Below the pieces are notes generated by a model. It worked only from the letters and a program-made list of their open reading frames with translations. It ran no database searches and had not been told where the DNA came from. A program made the translations under genes and the position numbers. From the IMG/VR virus record IMGVR_UViG_3300049893_002485, positions 1-30,282 of that record: 30,282 bases of DNA. One strand, 5' to 3'. This document shows, piece by piece, positions 25,372-30,282 of the stretch (the first letter of the stretch is position 1; each line of letters begins with the position of its first letter). The stretch is from a virus.

Positions 25372-26955
25372 TTAGTGTCCTCCGCGCTTGATTGCCCTTG
25401 CACGCATATCCTGAAGAAAGTTCTTCCTCTCCATTGGAGTCCACTCTGCTCCAAACGTAATGCGTATATTTCCATCTGGAGAGATGATTACTTCAGGTCT
25501 TGGTAAGTAGTTGTAGAACTCTTCGTGCACTTTCTTATCGTTGCGCGGTGAACCAGAGTAGGCGTCGACGGAAACAGGTTGGCGACCAACCTCGTCTATT
25601 TTTGCTTGTAGCTCTTTTAATTTAGATTCTAGTAAGTCGATAGCATCTCCTGCTTCATCAGCTAGATCGTTGTGCTTATCAACTATTTCCATTACCGTTT
25701 CTTCTAGTTTGTCGAACAGTTTCATCATCTTCTGTTCAACTTGCTGAAGATCAACGGCCATACCGTTACGCATCTCTTCGCGGATGTTCTCCATCTCTGC
25801 ATAGATGCTAACAATATTGTGCTTGCGATAGTTCTCAATAAGAGAATTGATTCCACCATGGATAGCATCATCTGGTAAAGATGAATCATCCATTATCTCA
25901 AGCTCTTTCTCATCTTCAGGAGCATACCACTCGAACACGCTCATTAGTTCGGCAGCAACAGCAGGAAGTGACTTATTTGTGAACTGATGGACCTGCTTGT
26001 GTCCATCGGTTACTCGACCAGAGTAGACATCGTTGGTGTGTTTGCGGATATGTAGTGTGTAGTTGTCGACATGGATATCCCGAAAATCCTCGTCCGTCAT
26101 ATCCTTAACAGCTTCGCGCAGCATCCTGAAAGTGCCGTTCCCAACCATCCTCAGGGCATCACCATGAGTGAGCTCATAAACAGTATTAGCCGGAGCATTA
26201 CCAGAGCGGATTATATTCTTTTGCAATGCTTCTTCAGCGACAAGAAGAGCCACATCTCTACTTTTAGAGAGCTCTTTCTTAACATATTTAGCAATTGCTT
26301 CGCTGGTGTAGTCTACCATGGAGTCCCATGGAATATCAGTGATATAGAACCACTTTAAATCTAAGAATTCTGGGTTTCTTTTGATCTTGCCCTTAAACGA
26401 GGTAACAAGGAAAGTCTTACTGTCGTAGCCGCGATACACGCCTTCTAGAAGAGGGCTTGGGTTTTTACCCACGATGCCTGCTTCTTCACGAAGTTCTCGA
26501 AGAGCCGCTTCTTCAAAAGACTCATCGTCTTCGACATGGCCGCCTGGAGTAGCCCACATTCCGCTATCAGAGCGCTTGCCGAGCAAGAAGCGTCCGCTAT
26601 CATCTACAACCAAACAACCTGCACCTTTCCGTCCTTGAGAAAGGAGGAAATTCTCTAGTGATTTGTTTAGCTTTTTCTTTTTATCCCTGTCTTCAGACCT
26701 TTTCTTTTTACGATCAAGTCTTTTAGCATCTACTTTTTTCTTATCTTTAGCGTGATGGCCTTCGCTCCATTTTCCGCCTTCGTGTTCTTTACCCTTGCTC
26801 TCAGGAGCACTATCTCCTGGTGATTTACCACTACCGGCATATTTGCCTGCAACAGACTTAGGTACACGGTCACCTCGCGCAGAGGTGCCGTCCTTCTTAC
26901 CATGAAGGATAGCCATCATGTAACGATATTGTCTTTTGCTTACCGCAGCTGGCAT
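25372..26955 (-). CDS. Nudix hydrolase domain fused to virion-cluster protein (527 aa)
   Basis: Residues ~105-228 are a Nudix hydrolase. The Nudix box fits the G-x5-E-x7-R-E-U-x-E-E-x-G-U rule exactly in GHVEDDESFEEAALRELREE followed by AGI. It is preceded by the expected GCLVVDDSGRFLLGKRS strand and the WATPGG loop. Nudix enzymes hydrolyse nucleoside diphosphates linked to another group, such as dNTPs, ADP-ribose, NAD or RNA caps. The N-terminal ~95 residues are strongly basic (RQYRYMMAILHGKK; a KKVDAKRLDRKKKRS stretch). The C-terminal ~290 residues are structural-looking, with long helices of coiled-coil character (~370-460) and a short beta tail. The position between neck genes suggests a virion or assembly protein that carries the enzyme. 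Substrate unknown. Confidence 0.8.
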   Translation of the reverse strand: MPAAVSKRQYRYMMAILHGKKDGTSARGDRVPKSVAGKYAGSGKSPGDSAPESKGKEHEGGKWSEGHHAKDKKKVDAKRLDRKKKRSEDRDKKKKLNKSLENFLLSQGRKGAGCLVVDDSGRFLLGKRSDSGMWATPGGHVEDDESFEEAALRELREEAGIVGKNPSPLLEGVYRGYDSKTFLVTSFKGKIKRNPEFLDLKWFYITDIPWDSMVDYTSEAIAKYVKKELSKSRDVALLVAEEALQKNIIRSGNAPANTVYELTHGDALRMVGNGTFRMLREAVKDMTDEDFRDIHVDNYTLHIRKHTNDVYSGRVTDGHKQVHQFTNKSLPAVAAELMSVFEWYAPEDEKELEIMDDSSLPDDAIHGGINSLIENYRKHNIVSIYAEMENIREEMRNGMAVDLQQVEQKMMKLFDKLEETVMEIVDKHNDLADEAGDAIDLLESKLKELQAKIDEVGRQPVSVDAYSGSPRNDKKVHEEFYNYLPRPEVIISPDGNIRITFGAEWTPMERKNFLQDMRARAIKRGGH

Positions 26956-27000
26956 CTAGCTGAGTCTCCAACTTATCACTGTCAACTCTGTACAGTACAT

Positions 27001-27006
27001 ATTATA
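27001..27006 (-). promoter_or_regulatory. Candidate -10 element (TATAATATG) before the Nudix gene
   Basis: A perfect TATAAT on the minus strand, followed by ATG as at the sheath and 341-aa genes, lies 46 bases before the Nudix gene start and just after the previous stop. No -35 at normal spacing is visible, although a TTGACA lies downstream of it. Confidence 0.35.
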
Positions 27007-27013
27007 ACTTAAC

Positions 27014-27901
27014 TTACGGGCCACGCTCTTCCTCTTGTCTTGCTTTGTTGCGCAGGAAGTCTCTGCGCACTAATACTTGTTGTGGCAAGCGCTTAGCTAC
27101 TTTTTGCCCCTGCAGATTCATCTCTTGAGTGATTCTCAATTCTCTCAGGTGCTGTAATACGTTATATACCGGATTTGCATAATACTGGATGACATATACG
27201 TCACCTTTATTCTCTGTCACATTAAAGGCCGGCGTTTGCCCAGGTATCCACTCTATATTGCCGTTAACAATATTGAAATTCACACCCTTCTGATATACTA
27301 CTAGGGCATCATCAACCGCCGAGGCGACATATTCAATATCAAACACAGGATATCTAAACTGTTGCTGATTGTTGGCTGTGGGTCTATATTCTTTTAGCTC
27401 CCACATGCGTACTTTAAAGTCAGGGATAATTAGTTGGTCGTAAGTATTGAATTCTGCTTGAGTTCCATCGGGATACTCTGTCGGTAGAGTGACTACTGCA
27501 GAACCAACTTCCCATAAGCCCTGATATTCAAAGTTCTTTTCTAAAGAATTACTATAGAATACACCCCATATCTCTTTTTCTGTGTAGAAGAGAAGACCAT
27601 CCTCACAGAGCGGACAATTTGGGTTATGGTTGTTGTCGAACACGGTTTCTATATTTGGACAGGGTGTTGCTTTCTTATGAATGAAGCGAATACCCCTATT
27701 CTGCAGCAACTGATCAAATGATACACCCTTGATACTTGGGTCTGGAATAAAGAGCGGCAACGGGGACTGTGTTGAGGTAGGAGAGGTTGGATATATTGAA
27801 CCGCTACCCGCAGAGCCACCGCCACCAAAACCGGAACCGGTCGGGGTGCTACCACTCAATGGTAAGCCAGTTGGGCCACAGTTGTCATTATCATTCGCCA
27901 T
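27014..27901 (-). CDS. Unrecognised protein with a Cys-rich knuckle, possible head-tail connector (295 aa)
   Basis: This is the first gene of the minus-strand virion cluster as seen here. The first ~55 residues are Gly/Ser/Pro-rich and disordered-looking. At residues ~80-102 are CPNIETVFDNNHNPNCPLC, with cysteines spaced C-x(14)-C-x2-C, and then a DGLLFYTEKEIWGVFYSN region, which could bind zinc or iron. The rest is beta-rich (PDFKVRMWELKEYRPT, YVIQYYANPVYNVLQHLREL) and ends in a basic helix (RVLVRRDFLRNKARQEE-like). Location before the neck genes suggests a portal-proximal or head-completion role, but I do not recognise the family. AGGA lies 5 bases before the ATG. Confidence 0.6.
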   Translation of the reverse strand: MANDNDNCGPTGLPLSGSTPTGSGFGGGGSAGSGSIYPTSPTSTQSPLPLFIPDPSIKGVSFDQLLQNRGIRFIHKKATPCPNIETVFDNNHNPNCPLCEDGLLFYTEKEIWGVFYSNSLEKNFEYQGLWEVGSAVVTLPTEYPDGTQAEFNTYDQLIIPDFKVRMWELKEYRPTANNQQQFRYPVFDIEYVASAVDDALVVYQKGVNFNIVNGNIEWIPGQTPAFNVTENKGDVYVIQYYANPVYNVLQHLRELRITQEMNLQGQKVAKRLPQQVLVRRDFLRNKARQEEERGP

Positions 27902-28021
27902 TGTATTCCTGTGCGCTATGTTACCTATACATTGTATCCCAATGTAAAATAAACAAAGATTGTAATCCGATTCGATTAAAAATGGATCCTCTTGCCTGTA
28001 TTATACAGTGGAGTAGTTGGT
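27902..28021. promoter_or_regulatory. Divergent intergenic region at the strand switch
   Basis: These 120 bases lie between the leftward virion cluster and the rightward small-gene cluster and should hold promoters in both directions. Leftward, a TACAAT/TATAGG-like pair of possible -10 boxes lies ~30-40 bases before the 295-aa gene. Rightward, TATTAT at 27999-28004 lies about 20 bases before the 68-aa gene's TTG start, which is close for a promoter. The region is AT-rich. No operator repeat is obvious. Confidence 0.4.
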
Positions 28022-28228
28022 TTGGAAGACAGATATAAGAAGATACTTATAAAGATAGTGGAAAAGGAGGGCGATTGCCTCACCAATTCGCTATGTGATA
28101 ACTGTCCGTTTAGACTGAGATGTCTCCCTGAATTTCTGAATAAGAAGAGTAGGCCAACAAGAAAAGAGAGATACGAGATGGCGGCAGATGCTCTTGCAAG
28201 AATTGATCTGATGCTAGATATTAACTAA
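28022..28228 (+). CDS. Four-cysteine mini-protein, possible zinc-binding protein (68 aa)
   Basis: The centre reads CLTNSLCDNCPFRLRC, so four cysteines are spaced C-x5-C-x2-C-x5-C, fitting a small zinc knuckle. A basic segment (KKSRPTRKERYEMAADALARID) follows. The rest is helical and charged. I chose the TTG at 28022 because GGAG lies 8 bases upstream; an earlier TTG at 27992 has no good ribosome site. It is the first gene after the strand switch and lacks the motif of the array that follows. Function unknown; small Zn-binding phage proteins often act on host transcription or nucleic acids. Confidence 0.65.
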   Translation: MEDRYKKILIKIVEKEGDCLTNSLCDNCPFRLRCLPEFLNKKSRPTRKERYEMAADALARIDLMLDIN

Positions 28229-28294
28229 GTTAGAATTACTCCGACTTAATTAGCTTCGAATCTGACACTAAGTTATAAATAGGATTATACCGAG
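28229..28294 (+). promoter_or_regulatory. Leader of the small-gene array with TATAAATA element
   Basis: This 66-base AT-rich gap precedes the array. It contains TATAAATA (28274-28281), which equals the T4-type late promoter core, about 14 bases before the ATG at 28295. A plain sigma70 promoter would start transcription inside the coding region from this spacing, so this may be coincidence. AGGA at 28281-28284 serves as ribosome site. Confidence 0.25.
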
Positions 28295-28567
28295 ATGGCT
28301 ACGCATAGAGTAGACAGCACAGAGAGGGCGGCTAAAAAATTAGCGCGCCTACTCATTCTTCTAAAGCGACTCGGGGTATTTGATGATGACCTACATATTG
28401 TCACTGGAGATATTAGAAGGTGCGTAGAGAACTGGAAGAGAGGTGTGTTTGAATCCAAGACCATTCCTGGAAATGCTACGTCTATTAAGAAAGCTGAAGG
28501 TGTACGAGAGAAGACTTCCCGGTCGAATAACGATAACAGTGTGGGAGAGATATTGTGGACGTGGTGA
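28295..28567 (+). CDS. Array protein 1, LLxxLGV motif (90 aa)
   Basis: This is the first member of the array of small proteins. The core motif is LARLLILLKRLGVFDDD at residues ~16-32, followed by a DIRRCVENWKRGVF helix. The C-terminal half is basic and Ser/Asn-rich, without hydrophobic clusters. The ATG at 28295 is preceded by AGGA 10 bases upstream. It overlaps the next gene by 13 bases. Function unknown; I know of no family with this plan. Confidence 0.65.
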   Translation: MATHRVDSTERAAKKLARLLILLKRLGVFDDDLHIVTGDIRRCVENWKRGVFESKTIPGNATSIKKAEGVREKTSRSNNDNSVGEILWTW

Positions 28568-28797
28568 GATGCGTTAAACTAGAGAACAACTACTGTGATG
28601 GCTATGATAGCGTCTTAGTGATGCACCTCATGTGTGTGCTATTTAAGCTAGGCGTCATACATAACGTTATTGCTCCGGTAAACTACGACATCGGTGCACA
28701 CAAGATGACAGTGTTTGCTGCAGACTATCTGAGAGGCAACCCTCACATCTTCATGGACCCAAAGAGTAGAAGAAGTAGGGATTATGACTTTTATTAA
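28555..28797 (+). CDS. Array protein 2, LLxxLGV motif (80 aa)
   Basis: It starts at a GTG (28555), with GGGAGAG 5-9 bases upstream inside the previous gene. The motif is VLVMHLMCVLFKLGVIHN at residues ~20-37; a second hydrophobic stretch (HKMTVFAADYLRGN) follows. It overlaps the next gene by 14 bases. Other in-frame GTGs at 28561 and 28564 are possible starts. It has one cysteine in the motif and two near the N-terminus. Function unknown. Confidence 0.62.
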   Translation: MDVVRCVKLENNYCDGYDSVLVMHLMCVLFKLGVIHNVIAPVNYDIGAHKMTVFAADYLRGNPHIFMDPKSRRSRDYDFY

Positions 28798-29026
28798 AAG
28801 TATGCTCGATATGGAGCGAATAAGGAAAGAGCAGACCCACAAATTCAAGAATGCTCAGCGCTCCCAGAGATTGTCGGCAATGTTTGATCTACTGATTAGA
28901 TTAAGGATAGTGGATGATGTGCGCGCGATGACAAACCCCATCTCGGCACAGTTTAACAGCCAGATGCTCGCCCACTTCCTAGTGGACAAATATTATAAGG
29001 ATCCTTCTCGCAGTGACAAACGTTAA
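28784..29026 (+). CDS. Array protein 3, LLxRLRI motif (80 aa)
   Basis: The ATG at 28784 has a GTAGGGA ribosome site. The first ~30 residues are charged (MERIRKEQTHKFKNAQRSQ), then the motif RLSAMFDLLIRLRIVDDV, where G of the LGV core is R. A helix (QFNSQMLAHFLVDKYYKD) closes the protein. It overlaps its neighbours by 14 bases on both sides. Function unknown. Confidence 0.65.
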   Translation: MTFIKSMLDMERIRKEQTHKFKNAQRSQRLSAMFDLLIRLRIVDDVRAMTNPISAQFNSQMLAHFLVDKYYKDPSRSDKR

Positions 29027-29192
29027 AACGCACAGAGTAAATATTCAGGGTATTCACCTTAAGGCTCAACTTTTAGCTGACATGCTTGAACTTTTGAATA
29101 TGCTTCTTCCAGAAGAACACTGTGGCTTCTTAGATAAGAGAGATGTTGAGATGTTTGCTCTTGAGATGGTTTGTAAACATGTAACCCGCTAG
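29013..29192 (+). CDS. Array protein 4, degenerate motif (59 aa)
   Basis: This short frame starts at a GTG (29013) that overlaps the previous gene by 14 bases and ends with TAG at 29190-29192. AAGGA lies 11 bases upstream. The motif region is AQLLADMLELLNMLLPEEH, where the LGV core has become LLP. A helical segment (DVEMFALEMVCKHVTR) follows, as in other members. It is supported by its place in the array, the same overlap length and the hydrophobic pattern; on its own it would be doubtful. Confidence 0.55.
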   Translation: MTNVKTHRVNIQGIHLKAQLLADMLELLNMLLPEEHCGFLDKRDVEMFALEMVCKHVTR

Positions 29193-29200
29193 GGTCGAAA

Positions 29201-29210
29201 GGGGGCCCCC
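29201..29210. repeat. Perfect 10-bp GGGGGCCCCC palindrome
   Basis: This GC-only palindrome lies in the 21-base gap before array protein 5, the only gap in the rightward array. It supplies a GGGGG ribosome site 8 bases before the ATG at 29214 and could also fold. Confidence 0.6.
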
Positions 29211-29213
29211 TCC

Positions 29214-29366
29214 ATGCACCAGTACAACTTAATCAGCTTAATGCGACTCATCAAACTCCTGTGGAAACTCCGTGTGGTGAATAGCTCAGATGTGTATAAG
29301 AATATAGTGAAACTAAGAGTGATGCAGAGAGATGCCGATGATGGAATTGGTGTACTTGAAAGATAA
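29214..29366 (+). CDS. Array protein 5, LLWKLRV motif (50 aa)
   Basis: This 50-aa frame starts at ATG 29214 and ends with TAA. The motif is LMRLIKLLWKLRVVNSS, very near the N-terminus, followed by DVYKNIVKLRVMQRD. It is the smallest member and close to the minimal motif. The next gene starts inside its last third. Function unknown. Confidence 0.55.
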   Translation: MHQYNLISLMRLIKLLWKLRVVNSSDVYKNIVKLRVMQRDADDGIGVLER

Positions 29367-29523
29367 GAGCACTAACAAACAGTATGTGTATATTGGCGAA
29401 GGCTTCAATAATACATGCTGGCACATCTTTTTCATCTTGATAAGACTGCGTGTGATAGAACAAGAACGACTCGACTTAATACGAAACAGCTATGGTTTAT
29501 ATGTGCGCTATGATAAACGCTAA
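29332..29523 (+). CDS. Array protein 6, LIRLRVI motif (63 aa)
   Basis: ATG codons at 29332, 29338 and 29341 are possible starts; an AGAGAG stretch (29326-29331) suits the second or third best. The N-terminal half is an extra strand-like part (YLKDKSTNKQYVYIGEG) found in no other member. The motif is CWHIFFILIRLRVIEQE, and the C-terminus (RNSYGLYVRYDKR) is basic. It overlaps the previous gene by 26-35 bases, depending on start. Function unknown. Confidence 0.6.
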   Translation: MPMMELVYLKDKSTNKQYVYIGEGFNNTCWHIFFILIRLRVIEQERLDLIRNSYGLYVRYDKR

Positions 29524-29701
29524 AGAAAGTTGGCTGAAGATGGAGTATCTACTCTATAGACTCGGCGTTGATACAGTGAATGCTGACGGCATGATGCGAA
29601 GAATCCTGTATGTATCGTTTATCGATGCATGTGAGAGGCACACCGGCATGAGCAATCCTTTCTACATAAATGGCAAGGCGGTAGACTACCATGAATTTTA
29701 A
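29510..29701 (+). CDS. Array protein 7, LLYRLGV motif (63 aa)
   Basis: I chose the ATG at 29510, which gives the 14-base overlap seen at other junctions; an earlier ATG at 29492 would add six residues. No good ribosome site is visible, so translation may be coupled. The motif is WLKMEYLLYRLGVDTVN near the N-terminus. It is followed by a helix (RRILYVSFIDACERHTG) and a short tail. Function unknown. Confidence 0.6.
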   Translation: MINAKESWLKMEYLLYRLGVDTVNADGMMRRILYVSFIDACERHTGMSNPFYINGKAVDYHEF

Positions 29702-29867
29702 TCGAACCACCCAGAAGCGAAGAAAACTCGACATCATAAGTGACTTCAATGAGCTCTACACCCTATTGCGCAAGCTCGGTGTACCGGTACCAGGTCCTGG
29801 CGTCGGCATCATGATGGCAAAATTTGAAGACGCAATTATTCGCTGGAGGGACGACGGTGGTCGCTAA
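29691..29867 (+). CDS. Array protein 8, LLRKLGV motif (58 aa)
   Basis: ATG at 29691 overlaps the previous gene by 11 bases; TAA at 29865. The N-terminus is basic (NRTTQKRRK). The motif DFNELYTLLRKLGVPVPG is among the clearest in the set, and a Pro/Gly loop (PVPGPGVG) leads to a helix (MMAKFEDAIIRWRDD). Function unknown. Confidence 0.6.
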   Translation: MNFNRTTQKRRKLDIISDFNELYTLLRKLGVPVPGPGVGIMMAKFEDAIIRWRDDGGR

Positions 29868-30081
29868 GAGATATCACCACGCTTTCTTGGCTGAGAAAGT
29901 GTTCAACGACCTATCTGACCTCATGGAGCTTCTTGAGAAGCTTGGCATCGTCAGCGGCATAAGCAAGCGTATCTCTCACCAACACGATGTCGTGTATCAA
30001 CTCACTCTTGAGAGTGTTGCTGGTCGCTTCACCAGAAGAGCCAACGAGAAAGCGTGGGCGGATGAGCACTCGGATCCCTGA
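29857..30081 (+). CDS. Array protein 9, LLEKLGI motif (74 aa)
   Basis: The start is placed at GTG 29857: GGAGGG lies 7 bases upstream, and the overlap with the previous gene is 11 bases. A TTG at 29824 would be a poor start. The motif FNDLSDLMELLEKLGIVSG is close to consensus. A polar strand-like segment (HQHDVVYQLTLESVAG) and a basic tail follow. Its last 53 bases overlap the end of the convergent gene on the other strand. Function unknown. Confidence 0.62.
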   Translation: MVAKRYHHAFLAEKVFNDLSDLMELLEKLGIVSGISKRISHQHDVVYQLTLESVAGRFTRRANEKAWADEHSDP

Positions 30082-30253
30082 TCTCCGCCTTCGAATGGCT
30101 ATCATTCAGTGCTATCTCCACCCACCCTTCTTTATTCAACAGTCGCCGATCAGTGACGCCGAGCTTCCTCAGTAGATCTACAAGATCAGACATCCTTGCG
30201 ATATCGGCGAGGTGCCTCGGCGTGGGGTTCTCTTTTGCAGTTCGCCTACTCAT
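30029..30253 (-). CDS. Array protein 10, LLRKLGV motif, opposite strand (74 aa)
   Basis: This minus-strand frame carries RMSDLVDLLRKLGVTDRR at residues ~21-38, the same motif as the plus-strand genes and nearly identical to array proteins 8 and 9 at the core. A strand-like WVEIALND segment follows. ATG at 30253 with TAGGC as a modest ribosome site. The motif on this strand, in this frame, supports the gene strongly against being a shadow frame. It converges on array gene 9 with a 53-base overlap of the 3' ends. Confidence 0.62.
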   Translation of the reverse strand: MSRRTAKENPTPRHLADIARMSDLVDLLRKLGVTDRRLLNKEGWVEIALNDSHSKAEIRDPSAHPPTLSRWLFW

Positions 30254-30282
30254 ATAGCCTAATGTCCAGCCATGGGTTGAGG

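Noticed and set aside
27729-28038. Plus-strand frames of 72 and 83 aa crossing the strand switch
   Set aside because: They run antisense through the start of the 295-aa gene and its disordered Gly/Pro-rich region; no supporting motif.
28648-28848. 66-aa minus-strand frame opposite array genes 2 and 3
   Set aside because: Lacks the family motif and a ribosome site, while the plus-strand frames have both.
29911-30175. Further frames on both strands (64 aa minus, 62 aa plus) across array gene 9
   Set aside because: Neither has the motif in a fitting position nor a clear ribosome site; they overlap two better supported genes.
1-30282. tRNA genes, CRISPR arrays, insertion sequences and integrase
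   Set aside because: No cloverleaf-like tracts, spaced direct repeats, terminal inverted repeats or recombinase motifs were noticed, though I could not run a tRNA or repeat search.

Overview
The window reads as part of the genome of a contractile-tailed (myovirus-type) bacteriophage, probably a large one. From about 0 to 27.9 kb, almost every base on the minus strand codes for virion proteins in the order typical of such phages: neck proteins, tail sheath, tail tube, tail assembly chaperone, tape measure, baseplate hub, spike, wedge proteins and a tail-protein-I-like protein. No integrase, repressor, tRNA, rRNA, transposon or CRISPR array was seen. The host cannot be named from the sequence. 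Shine-Dalgarno sites are strong and conventional, all three stop codons are used normally, and base composition looks moderate (mid-40s % GC by eye).

Layout, read right to left along minus-strand transcription: a 295-aa Cys-containing protein (27901-27014); a 527-aa protein with an internal Nudix hydrolase domain; two neck or tail-completion candidates (241 and 213 aa); an 81-aa protein; the 724-aa tail sheath, closed by a strong hairpin terminator; three related tail-tube-like proteins in a row; a two-frame tail assembly chaperone joined by a canonical -1 slippery heptamer; an 1108-aa tape measure protein carrying a T4-type lysozyme domain; a 616-aa hub-like protein; a 356-aa gpV-like spike; a 341-aa baseplate protein; a 527-aa protein combining a LysM-like segment with a gp25-like C-terminus; an exceptionally large 2507-aa baseplate J protein; and a following protein that runs off the left edge. 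Many junctions are ATG/TAA overlaps or gaps of a few bases, so the genes form a few long operons. Putative promoters sharing a TATAATATG-type element lie in the few gaps.

At about 27.9-28.0 kb the coding strand switches. The right-hand 2.3 kb looks quite different: a four-cysteine mini-protein (68 aa), then a run of nine tiny plus-strand genes (50-90 aa) and a tenth on the minus strand. Most plus-strand neighbours overlap by 11-14 bases. All ten proteins carry a degenerate copy of one short helical motif, roughly hydrophobic-x-x-L-h-x-L-L-x-K-L-G-V. I do not recognise this family. It looks like a tandem set of highly diverged paralogues and is the best candidate in the window for an undescribed system. 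Its function is unknown.
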